Part shown: positions 53,554-62,783 of the stretch, in pieces
Position numbering within the stretch: position 1 is the stretch's first letter
How the letters are laid out: every line of letters starts with the position of its first letter
Source of the DNA: Paraburkholderia sp. BCC1885
Lineage (GTDB): Bacteria; Pseudomonadota; Gammaproteobacteria; Burkholderiales; Burkholderiaceae
NCBI RefSeq assembly: GCF_900996235.1
Contig: NZ_CAAJGM010000188.1
Location: 1 to 64,000 of the forward strand
DNA length: 64,000 nucleotides
Direction of reading: 5' to 3'
The notes under the pieces: generated by a model
What the model saw: the letters and a program-made list of their open reading frames with translations, nothing else
Database searches by the model: none
Told to the model about the DNA's origin: nothing
Program-made: the position numbers and the translations under genes

Positions 53554-53935
53554 GTTGCTCTCACTTGGCAGAGAAATAACCGCGCGAGCATCGCGGAAAG
53601 TGCAATGGCCGGTGGTTCAAAAATTGGTTTTCGCGGAACCCGCTATTTAAACCGGTTTTCTTTTGGTCGTCAATAGTTTAGCGACGTATTCCACAGGCTG
53701 GGCGGCCGCCCGTGGTTTGATCGGTCCCTGTGGATAACTCCCTTTCCTGATTGTTTTGGCGGTAGAATCTCGTCCTACTTCCCAAAAATCCTGCACGCCG
53801 CTCCGGCCCGCTTGCCCCGCAAACCCTTGTGGCACAAGCGCCTGGAGCCGTTCCGCCTGGCCGTTCAGGGCCTTGTTGCGTATCTGCAACAGGGGTGCCG
53901 GCGGGGCGTCGTGCAAACATAACGACAGCAACTTG
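53554..53935. other. rpmH-dnaA divergent promoter region
   Basis: This 382-bp gap is the usual place to look for oriC in this gene order. I find one perfect DnaA box (TGTGGATAA, 53729-53737) and a weak TATTCCACA near 53688, AT-rich DNA at 53615-53690, but no trio-like repeat and no box cluster. It surely holds the rpmH and dnaA promoters; DnaA autoregulation through the box at 53729 is likely. Confidence 0.7.
53729..53737 (-). promoter_or_regulatory. DnaA box upstream of dnaA
   Basis: TGTGGATAA, the perfect reverse complement of TTATCCACA, 200 bp before the dnaA start. A single box here fits autoregulation of dnaA. Confidence 0.75.
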
Positions 53936-55516
53936 ATGAACGATTTCTGGCAACACTGTTCCGCACTGCTAGAGCGTGAGCTAACGCCCCAGCAGTACGT
54001 GACGTGGATCAAACCGTTGGCTCCGGTTGCCTTCGATGCGGCAGCGAACACGCTGAGCATCGCTGCGCCGAACCGCTTCAAGCTCGACTGGGTCAAGAGC
54101 CAGTTCTCAGGCCGCATTTCCGATATGGCACGCGATTTTTGGCACGCGCCGGTCGACGTCCAGTTCGTCCTCGATCCCAAGGCCGGCATGCGCAGCGCGG
54201 CAGCTTCGGCGCCGGCGCAGCGTCCGTCGCAGTTTGCGGGCAACGCCGGCACGGCGGCCGTGGATGCGGCCGTCGGCGCGGTTCAGGCCGCGCAGGGCGC
54301 CCGTGTCCATGGCGCCAATGGCGGCGCGCACGGCGCCAACGCGGGTAACGGCGCACAACAGCAGGCGGGCGACGACGGCGGCGACCTCGATCTGCCGAGC
54401 CTCGACGCGAACGAAGCCGCCGCGGCCCGCCGCACGTGGCGTCCGGGCCAGAGCGCCGCGCAGCAAGGTAACGCCGAGAGCGATTCGATGTACGAACGCT
54501 CGAAGCTCAATCCGGTGCTCACCTTCGACAATTTCGTGACCGGTAAGGCCAACCAGTTGGCGCGCGCCGCCGCGATCCAGGTGGCGGACAATCCCGGCAT
54601 CTCCTACAACCCGCTGTTTCTATATGGCGGCGTGGGCCTCGGCAAGACTCACCTGATTCACGCAATCGGCAACCAGTTGCTGATGGACAAGGCCGGCGCG
54701 CGGATCCGCTACATCCACGCGGAACAATATGTCTCGGACGTGGTAAAGGCGTACCAGCGCAAGGCGTTCGACGACTTCAAGCGTTACTACCATTCGCTCG
54801 ACCTGCTGCTGATCGACGATATTCAGTTCTTCTCCGGCAAGTCGCGCACCCAGGAAGAGTTCTTCTACGCGTTCGAAGCGCTGGTGGCGAACAAGGCGCA
54901 GGTGATCATCACGAGCGATACATACCCGAAGGAAATTTCGGGTATCGACGACCGCCTGATCTCGCGCTTCGACTCCGGCCTGACGGTGGCGATCGAGCCG
55001 CCCGAACTGGAAATGCGCGTCGCGATTCTGATGCGCAAGGCGCAATCCGAAGGCGTGAGCCTGAACGAGGACGTGGCGTTCTTCGTCGCCAAGCATCTGC
55101 GCTCGAACGTGCGCGAGCTGGAAGGCGCGCTGCGCAAGATCCTCGCGTATTCGAAATTCCACGGCCGCGAGATATCTATCGAGCTGACCAAGGAAGCGCT
55201 GAAAGACTTGCTGACGGTGCAGAATCGTCAGATTTCCGTCGAAAACATCCAGAAGACGGTGGCCGATTTCTACAGCATCAAGGTCGCCGACATGTATTCG
55301 AAGAAGCGGCCGGCGAACATTGCGCGGCCGCGTCAGATTGCGATGTATCTGGCAAAGGAACTGACGCAGAAAAGTTTGCCGGAAATTGGCGAACTGTTTG
55401 GCGGCCGCGATCACACGACCGTGCTGCACGCGGTCCGTAAAATTGCTGCCGAGCGCGGCACGGATGCGCAGTTGAACCACGAACTGCACGTGCTCGAACA
55501 GACGCTGAAGGGTTGA
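53936..55516 (+). CDS. dnaA: Chromosomal replication initiator protein DnaA
   Basis: A 526-residue DnaA. Domain I is 'MNDFWQHCSALLERELTPQQYVTWIKPL' (read in two parts). A long Ala/Gly-rich linker (about 85-180) is domain II. AAA+ domain III has Walker A 'GGVGLGKTHLIHAIGN' and Walker B 'LLLIDDIQFFSGK'. Domain IV ends with the box-binding 'GGRDHTTVLHAVRKI'. ATG 53936 is the standard start. Confidence 0.98.
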   Translation: MNDFWQHCSALLERELTPQQYVTWIKPLAPVAFDAAANTLSIAAPNRFKLDWVKSQFSGRISDMARDFWHAPVDVQFVLDPKAGMRSAAASAPAQRPSQFAGNAGTAAVDAAVGAVQAAQGARVHGANGGAHGANAGNGAQQQAGDDGGDLDLPSLDANEAAAARRTWRPGQSAAQQGNAESDSMYERSKLNPVLTFDNFVTGKANQLARAAAIQVADNPGISYNPLFLYGGVGLGKTHLIHAIGNQLLMDKAGARIRYIHAEQYVSDVVKAYQRKAFDDFKRYYHSLDLLLIDDIQFFSGKSRTQEEFFYAFEALVANKAQVIITSDTYPKEISGIDDRLISRFDSGLTVAIEPPELEMRVAILMRKAQSEGVSLNEDVAFFVAKHLRSNVRELEGALRKILAYSKFHGREISIELTKEALKDLLTVQNRQISVENIQKTVADFYSIKVADMYSKKRPANIARPRQIAMYLAKELTQKSLPEIGELFGGRDHTTVLHAVRKIAAERGTDAQLNHELHVLEQTLKG

Positions 55517-55876
55517 TACCGGACTGGCCGTGAGGCGAGGCCTGAGGGCAAATCCGGGGTGGGAGCAGGGTAGTTGACGGGCTATTCGCGGGGCAATTGC
55601 GGGGTAGCTACCCGATAACTACCGGGTATCCGCGCGGCCTAGGTGGTGCTGCCTAAAGTTTGGGCAAAAAGCAGGAAAAATCGACCTGTTTATTTCGGAA
55701 CTCACCCCCATTTTAGGGGAGCGGTTCTGTTTTCAGGCACAATACAGGTTTAACCGCCCGGCGGCTTGGGGCGGGTGTACGCCGTGACTGGCGCAGCGTA
55801 GCGCCGGCGGGGGCCGGGGCCGCGTGCAGGAATTGCCGAGTGGGCGCGCAGGCCGTCACATCAACGAAGGAACTCT
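55517..55876. other. dnaA-dnaN intergenic region
   Basis: This 360-bp gap contains the hairpin CCCC-ATTTTA-GGGG near 55707 and AT-rich promoter-like DNA before dnaN (TGTTTTCAGGCACAATACAG). No DnaA box or gene is apparent. It probably holds the dnaN promoter. Confidence 0.5.
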
Positions 55877-56980
55877 ATGCAACTGGTCAAGACCGAACGC
55901 GATAACCTCCTCAGGCCGCTGCAAACCGTGAGCGGCATCGTCGAACGCCGCCATACGTTGCCGATCCTCGCCAACTTGCTGATTACCAAGAACGGCCCCG
56001 ACGTGTCGTTCCTGTCCACCGACCTCGAACTTCAGATCACCACGCACGGCGACTTCGGCGTGGGCGGCGATTCGGTTGCGACAACGGTAGCGGCGCGCAA
56101 GCTGCTGGACATCCTGCGTGCCATGCCCGACGGCCAGGTCACGCTGACGCTGAACGACAAGCGCCTCACCGTGCAATCCGGCAAGAGCCGCTTTGCGCTA
56201 CAGACGCTGGCCGCGGACGAATTTCCCACCGTCGCCCAAGCTAAAGACTTCGGTGCGAACCTGGTGGTTCCGCAGAAGACGTTCCGCCAACTGCTCGGCA
56301 TGGTCCATTTCTCGATGGCCCAACAGGACATTCGCTACTACCTGAACGGCATGCTGCTGGTAGTGGACGGCGACCAGTTGATGGCGGTGGCAACAGACGG
56401 TCACCGTCTGGCGTTCTCGTCCATGAAGATTGAAGGTTCGTTTGCGCGCCAGGAAGTGATCATCCCGCGCAAGACGATTCTCGAACTGCAGCGTCTGCTG
56501 GAAGACATCGACGACACGCTGAAGATCGACATTGCGCCGAGCCAGGTGAAGTTCACCTTCGGTCAGGTCGAACTGGTGTCGAAGCTGGTGGAAGGGAAAT
56601 TCCCGGACTTCCAGCGCGTGATTCCGAAGTCGCACAAGAACCAGTTCCTGATTGGCCGCGAAGAACTGCAGCGTTCGCTGCAACGCGCGGCCATTCTGAC
56701 CTCGGACAAATTCAAGGGCGTGCGCTGCATCATCGAGCCGGGCCAGTTGAAGATCATGTCCACCAACGCCGACCAGGAAGAAGCCCAGGAAGAACTGGAA
56801 ATCGCGTATACCGGCGACAGCGTCGATATCGGGTTTAACGTCACGTATCTGCTCGACGTGCTGGCAAACCTGAAGGTCGACATGTTGCAAGTGAGTCTGG
56901 GTGATGCCAGCTCCAGCGCGTTGATCACGATTCCCGAGAACGACGAATTCAAGTACGTCGTGATGCCGATGCGCATCTAA
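55877..56980 (+). CDS. dnaN: DNA polymerase III beta sliding clamp
   Basis: A 367-residue clamp with three repeated domains. It starts MQLVKTERDNLLRPLQTVSGIVERRHTLPILAN (read in parts), has 'YYLNGMLLVVDGDQLMAVATDGHRLA' in domain II, and ends with the canonical 'YVVMPMRI'. The dimer encircles DNA and tethers the replicative polymerase. AAGGAAC precedes the ATG. Confidence 0.98.
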   Translation: MQLVKTERDNLLRPLQTVSGIVERRHTLPILANLLITKNGPDVSFLSTDLELQITTHGDFGVGGDSVATTVAARKLLDILRAMPDGQVTLTLNDKRLTVQSGKSRFALQTLAADEFPTVAQAKDFGANLVVPQKTFRQLLGMVHFSMAQQDIRYYLNGMLLVVDGDQLMAVATDGHRLAFSSMKIEGSFARQEVIIPRKTILELQRLLEDIDDTLKIDIAPSQVKFTFGQVELVSKLVEGKFPDFQRVIPKSHKNQFLIGREELQRSLQRAAILTSDKFKGVRCIIEPGQLKIMSTNADQEEAQEELEIAYTGDSVDIGFNVTYLLDVLANLKVDMLQVSLGDASSSALITIPENDEFKYVVMPMRI

Positions 56981-57003
56981 CGCGTCCAACATCAAGAAGA
57001 ACA

Positions 57004-57035
57004 CCAAGGGGCGCAGCGCCCCTTTGGCGTTTTTA
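57004..57035 (+). terminator. Terminator after dnaN
   Basis: CCAAGGGGCGC and GCGCCCCTTTGG form a stem 25 bp after dnaN, followed by GCGTTTTT. Confidence 0.75.
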
Positions 57036-57094
57036 TGGTGTTTTGAAAAGTCCCGAGCAGTAACCAGGCAGCAACGCAGAACCGGAAAAAATCC

Positions 57095-59566
57095 ATGACT
57101 GACACGAACAATTCGCAACCCGATAACAGCTACGGCGCCTCTTCGATTCAGATCCTCGAGGGTCTGGAAGCAGTCCGCAAGCGGCCGGGTATGTACATCG
57201 GGGATACATCGGACGGCACCGGTTTGCACCACCTCGTATTCGAAGTGCTGGACAACTCGATCGACGAAGCGTTGGCCGGGCACTGCAACGATATCCAGGT
57301 GATCATCCACGCGGACAACTCCATCTCCATCACCGACAACGGCCGCGGTGTGCCGACCGGTCTGAAGATGGACGACAAGCACGACCCGAAGCGCAGCGCC
57401 GCCGAAATCGTGATGACCGAACTGCATGCCGGCGGCAAGTTCGACCAGAACAGCTACAAGGTGTCGGGAGGCCTGCACGGCGTGGGCGTGTCGTGCGTGA
57501 ACGCGCTGTCGGCTTGGCTGCGCCTGACCATTCGCCGCGACGGCAAGAAGCACTTCATGGAATTCCACCGTGGCGTGCCGCAGAACCGCATCATTGAACA
57601 CATTGACGGCGTGGCCGTCTCGCCGATCCTCGTGACCGGCGACACCGAAAATCGCGGCACCGAAGTGCACTTCCTCGCCGACGAGACGATCTTCGGCAGC
57701 ATCGAATATCACTACGACATTCTGGCCAAGCGGATTCGCGAACTGTCGTTCCTGAATAACGGCGTGCGGATTCGTTTGACGGATCAGCGCACCGGCAAGG
57801 AAGAAGATTTCGCGTTTGTGGGCGGCGTGAAGGGCTTTGTCGAGTACATCAACAAGAACAAGGCCGTACTGCACCCGAACATTTTCCACGTGAGCGGCGA
57901 GAAGGACGGCGTGGGCGTTGAAGTGGCGATGCAGTGGAACGATAGCTACAACGAGAATGTGCTGTGCTTCACGAACAACATCCCGCAGCGCGATGGCGGG
58001 ACCCACCTGACCGGTTTGCGTGCGGCGATGACGCGCGTGATGAACAAATACATTGCCGATCACGAGATTGCCAAGAAGGCGAAGGTTGAGACCTCGGGCG
58101 ATGACATGCGTGAAGGGTTGTCGTGCGTGTTGTCCGTGAAGGTGCCGGAGCCGAAGTTCTCCGCGCAGACCAAGGACAAGCTGGTGTCTTCGGAAGTGCG
58201 CGCGCCGGTTGAGGAAGTGGTGGCGAAGGCGCTTGAAGAGTTTCTGCAGGAGACACCCAACGACGCGAAGATTATTTGCGGCAAGGTGGTGGATGCGGCG
58301 CGGGCGCGAGATGCGGCGCGCAAGGCTCGGGAGATGACGCGACGCAAGGGCGTGCTCGACGGCGTGGGGCTGCCTGGGAAGCTGGCGGATTGCCAGGAGA
58401 AGGATCCGGCCAAGTCTGAAATCTATATCGTCGAGGGTGACTCGGCAGGCGGGTCGGCCAAGCAGGGGCGGGACCGGAAGTTTCAGGCCATTTTGCCGCT
58501 GCGTGGGAAGGTGCTTAACGTCGAGAAGGCGCGGTATGACAAGCTGCTTTCTTCGGAGCAGATTGTTACGCTGATCACGGCTTTGGGCTGTGGCATTGGC
58601 AAGGAAGACTACAACCTCGAGAAGCTGCGTTATCACCGCATCATCATCATGACCGATGCTGACGTGGACGGTGCGCACATCCGGACTCTCCTGCTCACGT
58701 TCTTCTATCGGCAAATGCCGGAGATGATCGAGCGCGGATTTATTTATATCGCGCAGCCGCCTCTGTACAAGATCAAGGCGGGTAAGGATGAGCGGTATCT
58801 GAAGGATGCGGCTGAGTTGAATGCTCATATGCTCAAGCTCGCGCTTAATGGGTCGGAGCTGGTGCCGGGTGAGAATGCGACGCCGATCGCTGGGGATGCG
58901 TTGGGTGAACTCGCTCGTTCGTATCTGCTCGCGCAGGCTGTGGTGGATCGCTTGAGCCGGTTGTATGACGCTGGGGCGCTTGAGGCTGTGATGGACGGGG
59001 TGGTGCTCGATCTTTCTTCGGAAGAGGCCGCTGAGGCTTCGGCTAAGGCGTTCGAGGCCAAGCTCAGGGATGATCCGTTGAAGCCTGAAGTGCGCGTTAC
59101 GACGATGTATGACCAGGTGCGGGAGCTACGGTCATTGCGCGTGTCGCGGACGCATCACGGGAATCAGAAGGTTTCTGTGCTCGATGAAGAGTTTCAGTTG
59201 ACCGCTGACTTTCAGCAGCTTGTGAATACGGCGCTGACGTTTAAGGGATTGATTGGGCCTGGGGCTGTGATCAAGCGTGGCGAACGCAGCATGGCTGTGA
59301 ACGACTTCAAGAATGCGATGAAGTGGTTGATTGCGGATGCAGAGCGGAATGTTTCCAAGCAGCGCTATAAAGGCCTGGGCGAGATGAATCCTGGGCAGCT
59401 TTGGGAGACGACGATGGATCCGGCTGTGCGCCGCTTGCTTCGCGTGCAGATTGAGGATGCTATTGCGGCTGATGGTATTTTCACTACGCTTATGGGGGAT
59501 GATGTCGAGCCGCGCAGGGCTTTCATTGAGTCGAATGCGTTGAGGGCGGGGAATATTGATGTGTGA
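57095..59566 (+). CDS. gyrB: DNA gyrase subunit B
   Basis: An 823-residue GyrB. The GHKL ATPase has 'SITDNGRGVPTG' and 'HAGGKFDQNSYKVSGGLHGVG', the transducer follows, and the Toprim domain has 'EGDSAGGSAKQGRDRKFQAILPLRGK' (read in parts) with 'IIMTDADVDGAHI'. The C-terminal part includes 'PGQLWETTMDPAVRRLLRV'. The length is close to other proteobacterial GyrB, with the usual ~165-residue insert. From about 58,300 on, codon choice shifts (more GCT, GGG, GTT endings) although the protein looks normal. Confidence 0.97.
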   Translation: MTDTNNSQPDNSYGASSIQILEGLEAVRKRPGMYIGDTSDGTGLHHLVFEVLDNSIDEALAGHCNDIQVIIHADNSISITDNGRGVPTGLKMDDKHDPKRSAAEIVMTELHAGGKFDQNSYKVSGGLHGVGVSCVNALSAWLRLTIRRDGKKHFMEFHRGVPQNRIIEHIDGVAVSPILVTGDTENRGTEVHFLADETIFGSIEYHYDILAKRIRELSFLNNGVRIRLTDQRTGKEEDFAFVGGVKGFVEYINKNKAVLHPNIFHVSGEKDGVGVEVAMQWNDSYNENVLCFTNNIPQRDGGTHLTGLRAAMTRVMNKYIADHEIAKKAKVETSGDDMREGLSCVLSVKVPEPKFSAQTKDKLVSSEVRAPVEEVVAKALEEFLQETPNDAKIICGKVVDAARARDAARKAREMTRRKGVLDGVGLPGKLADCQEKDPAKSEIYIVEGDSAGGSAKQGRDRKFQAILPLRGKVLNVEKARYDKLLSSEQIVTLITALGCGIGKEDYNLEKLRYHRIIIMTDADVDGAHIRTLLLTFFYRQMPEMIERGFIYIAQPPLYKIKAGKDERYLKDAAELNAHMLKLALNGSELVPGENATPIAGDALGELARSYLLAQAVVDRLSRLYDAGALEAVMDGVVLDLSSEEAAEASAKAFEAKLRDDPLKPEVRVTTMYDQVRELRSLRVSRTHHGNQKVSVLDEEFQLTADFQQLVNTALTFKGLIGPGAVIKRGERSMAVNDFKNAMKWLIADAERNVSKQRYKGLGEMNPGQLWETTMDPAVRRLLRVQIEDAIAADGIFTTLMGDDVEPRRAFIESNALRAGNIDV

Positions 59567-60188
59567 ACCACGTTGTAGGCGTAGGGCGCCAGAGTAAGTA
59601 CGACGGGCGCCACAGTTTTGCGACTGTGAGACGTAGTTAATGAGACTGGCCTACTGCAGGGAAACAGAAATGACTGGACTAGCGCTGGGTTAGCGGGACT
59701 CGAATGTACGGAAATGATCGGATTTTCGCGCCTATCGTCAGACAGTACTCATCGCTGGGCCCGCGCGGCATGTTTTGAGGGTGCGAGCCGACTCTCGATC
59801 CGGTGACGGAGGGCTCGAATTGCTCCCATCGACGAAATCAAAGGATTACGGGTGACTCACCTGTAATCCTTTGAGCGTTTGGGTGTCAGGCACTTGCTAT
59901 GGAGGCGGATTAGGTAAACTTTGCTTCAAAGCAGCCGCCTCGGCACAATTTGACGACGGAGGGCATCAGGTGCACCGGTGTCTCCGACTTTTGCCCTTGC
60001 TGCCGTAGACTTGGCCACGCTGCGCCATTGCGCCTTAGGTACGATGGTTTGCGAAATTTTGGGAAGAGGCCTCGACACTGCCCGGCGTCCAATACGCTCC
60101 CGACAATACACCGACGGCAATCGGCCCCAAATCCGTGACAGCGAGCGTGTAACACCAAAGTACACGTCAACATCGAGCCGTGTAAGGG
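59567..60188. other. Gap after gyrB: start of the accessory region
   Basis: These 622 bp hold a 37-nt near-perfect palindrome (59838-59874) and no convincing gene. The GC content is lower than in the gyrB 5' half. It probably marks the junction between core genome and acquired DNA. Confidence 0.5.
59838..59874. repeat. 37-nt near-perfect palindrome after gyrB
   Basis: TCAAAGGATTAC-G-GGTGA and TCACC-T-GTAATCCTTTGA form a 17-bp stem interrupted by one mismatch. No T-run follows, so it is not a plain terminator. It could be an element end, a recombination target or a transcript hairpin. Confidence 0.7.
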
Positions 60189-60956
60189 TTATGCGCCGTC
60201 AATGTCCTCTAGCACAAGGAACTTCACGTTCAGCGTCGTGTATTCGGACGCACGAAGCACGAAGCAATCACCCTCGATCGAATAAAACCGTTGGTGATCA
60301 TTAAGCGGCGACGCCGTCCCCACAGCGCGATCCTCGGATAGTCGGCGCCTTGCCGCGTTCGCAAGGATTAGGCGATCTAGCTCCCCTTTGTCCGTAAGTT
60401 CGTAGCCAACCAAAAGCCCCGTGTAGAGGTAGGAGACATCTTTGAGGGGGACGATAGCCGACACGACCACGGCATCTGGGGCATTGTCTGTTACATCGAT
60501 TCCGCTGAACAAATAGTACCAGGGAGCGGGCGGCCTAAGCTTCCTGTAGAGCGGGCGTGAAGGATGATCGAGTCGAAATTGCCAGACGGCGAACCGCCAT
60601 CCCGTCGCGAGGGCCAATGCAAGCAAATTGGTCGCCACGAAAAACGCAAGCGGCTCAAAAGGGTGGCTGTCCAGCCTCTGATATACCGGACTAAGAGATT
60701 TGTCAGTGGCCGTAGCGGCGCCCGCGACCAGGAGGCGGACGGTTTCGCCTAGATAGTATCGATAGCCAAGCCAATGCGAGGCGGCCACCGCGACCACGAC
60801 ATTCGCGAAGACGGCTAAAGAAGCGGCAACGAGAACCGTCGAGCTAAATGGAGCAAGATCTGCGGCCCGGACTTCGCGTGCTTGATAGAAACGGTGGAAT
60901 ACAAAGCCCGGGGTGATGAGCAGAAAGAAAAAGATTGCAGGAAAGGCAACGTTCAA
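60189..60956 (-). CDS. DUF6338-like multi-pass membrane protein
   Basis: A 255-residue protein with hydrophobic segments at about 5-22, 36-62, and 98-120, and a soluble C-terminal half with 'RPPAPWYYLFSG' and 'VSYLYTGLLVGYE'. The pattern 'PGFVFHRFY' after the first helix and the 'W(Y/D)Y(L/F)F' motif resemble DUF6338 as I recall it; confirmation is needed. The start is a TTG three bases after the stop of the 58-residue gene, so both are one operon. The function is unknown. Confidence 0.7.
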   Translation of the reverse strand: MNVAFPAIFFFLLITPGFVFHRFYQAREVRAADLAPFSSTVLVAASLAVFANVVVAVAASHWLGYRYYLGETVRLLVAGAATATDKSLSPVYQRLDSHPFEPLAFFVATNLLALALATGWRFAVWQFRLDHPSRPLYRKLRPPAPWYYLFSGIDVTDNAPDAVVVSAIVPLKDVSYLYTGLLVGYELTDKGELDRLILANAARRRLSEDRAVGTASPLNDHQRFYSIEGDCFVLRASEYTTLNVKFLVLEDIDGA

Positions 60957-60959
60957 GCT

Positions 60960-61136
60960 TCAGCCCTGCGACGGAACCAATCGCGCCTTGAACTTGCGTT
61001 CGTGCCCCTTTTCATCCGACACTTTGATTTCACGGGCTTCGTTGAGCTTCGCGGTAGCAATAAATTCGCGCAATTGTTTCGCCCCTGTTGGGTCTTTTTG
61101 AAGCGCACGGACCTTGTCAGTCAATAGAACCTTCAT
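60960..61136 (-). CDS. 58-residue partner of the DUF6338-like gene
   Basis: ATG 61136 follows CAGGAGGGCGCT, a strong ribosome site. The product (MKVLLTDKVRALQKDPTGAK...) is basic, soluble and predicted helical then beta ('REFIATAKLNEAREIKVSDE'). It ends three bases before the membrane protein start. I do not recognise a family; the tight spacing suggests that the two act together. Confidence 0.7.
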   Translation of the reverse strand: MKVLLTDKVRALQKDPTGAKQLREFIATAKLNEAREIKVSDEKGHERKFKARLVPSQG

Positions 61137-61464
61137 AGCGCCCTCCTGAATTCTTCACATAGCATACAACACCGCTCCTGACGCTGCCTCGGTTGCGTCA
61201 AAAATCGGAGCACTCACATGCCTTCGGCAAATTGTGCGGTCACAGACCAGTTCTGTTCAGTTAGGCTTCCCACGTCGGGTGCGAGCGGGGCAGTCCGATT
61301 AAATATCGGCACAAACAGAGAAAAATCAAGGTTGTTCGTACCACGCTCGAGGGCGACCGGTTAAAGCGGCCGCGGATGGAGTGCATCCTCGATGGCTTGC
61401 AGGATCAACGCGCGAGACGTCCCACCCGGTTTTCATCGTCGCTACCCCTGTGATGGAAACGTGG
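61137..61464. other. Intergenic region without recognised features
   Basis: These 328 bp lie between the PIN-like toxin gene 3' end and the 58-residue gene start. They should hold the promoter of the 58-residue/DUF6338 operon. I see no repeat or gene. Confidence 0.4.
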
Positions 61465-61875
61465 TCAAAGCTTTATCTGTTCAAACTGGCCCGCACCAAA
61501 CCGCCATGGAACGCGGAACGCTGCCCCGCCTTTGATACGTCGGCTCTGGTCCATGATAGCTGGCCACCACCTCACGAGGTTTTGAGCCTTGTCCCAGTGT
61601 CGCCGCTCAGCCCACTGGCGCTGCAGCACGAAAACGATCAAACCGGACTCACGAAGTGCCTTTCGCTCAAGGTCATTTTTGCGCAGACCGTCTTGGGAAA
61701 GGACAACCCAGTGCCCCTCGGCGCCCAGCGCAGCAATCCAATCGTGATCCTTGACGTTGGGCGCGAACCTGTCGCGTAAATGAATTACTGCTTCGACAGA
61801 TTCCTCGACCTTACAAAGCTCATTTATGGCGTGAGCGAGGTGGAGCGAGAGGTTATTGTCGAAGAAATATCTCAT
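61465..61875 (-). CDS. PIN-like (DUF5615-type) toxin
   Basis: A 136-residue protein. It opens 'MRYFFDNNLSLHLAHAINEL' with the first acidic residue of a PIN-like site (D6), and has 'FAPNVKDHDWIAALGAEGHWVVLSQDG' (read in parts) with further Asp residues, the usual PIN/Mut7-C layout. It overlaps the DUF433 gene by ATGA, the classic toxin-antitoxin arrangement. A probable RNase toxin; the cleavage target is unknown. Confidence 0.82.
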   Translation of the reverse strand: MRYFFDNNLSLHLAHAINELCKVEESVEAVIHLRDRFAPNVKDHDWIAALGAEGHWVVLSQDGLRKNDLERKALRESGLIVFVLQRQWAERRHWDKAQNLVRWWPAIMDQSRRIKGGAAFRVPWRFGAGQFEQIKL

Positions 61876-62543
61876 GCAACCAACCGCTCGTAGCGGATGG
61901 CGGCATCAACAGCAGAGATGGGAATGCCATATAGTGAAGCGGCCATCTTCTTGCTTTTCTCCACCTTGTACGTCTCAACGATCAGATCGGTTCTCACCCC
62001 ATACTCGGCCAGTACCGGCTTGCCGAATGAAATTTCCGGATCGAGAACCACCGCGTTGCTTCGCTTTAGCGGGAACCAGCGTTTGGCCTGACCGTCTGCC
62101 GCGAATTCGATGCCGGCATAGAGTTCAGGCCGCACGATATGCTCGAACACGAGTTGGCGTCGCACAAGATCGGTTAGCTCGATCTCCCCCTGTTCCTTCA
62201 AAGCCTCGTAGAAGACCGTTTTCCCATCAGTAAGGAAGCGATTGGCGGTGAACGGGTACTCCGTCCCAAATATGGCCTTCGCGTTATCGATAGCAGCGCG
62301 GATCACTCGCAGCGGAACGTTGTGATTCCGGAAGGCCTTCACGATACGCAGCTCCAACAAATCCCTGAAGCCAATGACCTTCTCATCGAGTTCGGCAAGC
62401 TGAGTGGTCCAGAGAGGCGGACTGGTGCCGTCCTTGAATGAGTAGCCGAACAACCACCTGCTCACTTCGCGCACATCGGCGCCAGTGAGCCTTTCCGCTT
62501 CCTGCAGCGTGTAGAGGCCAATCCCGGTGAGGTCCATATTCAT
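61872..62543 (-). CDS. DUF433-domain antitoxin with MerR-like N-terminus
   Basis: A 223-residue protein. The N-terminal part 'LYTLQEAERLTGADVREVSRWLFGYS' is a MerR-like helix-turn-helix. A middle region with 'DLLELRIVKAFRNHNVPLRVIRAA' follows, and the C-terminal DUF433 part has 'VLDPEISFGKPVLAEYGVRTD' and 'YGIPISAVDAAIRYE'. DUF433 proteins pair with PIN-like toxins. The downstream toxin gene overlaps by four bases. It probably represses its own promoter. Confidence 0.85.
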   Translation of the reverse strand: MNMDLTGIGLYTLQEAERLTGADVREVSRWLFGYSFKDGTSPPLWTTQLAELDEKVIGFRDLLELRIVKAFRNHNVPLRVIRAAIDNAKAIFGTEYPFTANRFLTDGKTVFYEALKEQGEIELTDLVRRQLVFEHIVRPELYAGIEFAADGQAKRWFPLKRSNAVVLDPEISFGKPVLAEYGVRTDLIVETYKVEKSKKMAASLYGIPISAVDAAIRYERLVA

Positions 62544-62783
62544 ATTCTACCGTTATCGGGCGATGAGTCCCCGAACGCCCTCGGCCAAACCGTAGGCGCA
62601 CGAAAAATTGGATGCAGGACTCGGCACTCCCTCATTGTCACCGCTCGGGTTGGGCCGGCCAGCGTTCATTGGCGAACATCCATAACAACGTCTCGTTACC
62701 TAGCAGCCGAGCCGACGCCTCGTTGTTTGCCAATATCGTTACTGTAGCTTCCCATTATGTAAGCCGTAGATATGACCAAGCGG

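Noticed and set aside
56198..58828. 876-residue open frame antisense to dnaN and gyrB
   Set aside because: It mirrors the codon structure of two certain genes; the translation is rich in His, Arg and Gln with no domain.
59978..60304. 108-codon plus-strand frame after gyrB
   Set aside because: It overlaps the end of the DUF6338-like gene in antisense, and has no ribosome site or recognisable domain.
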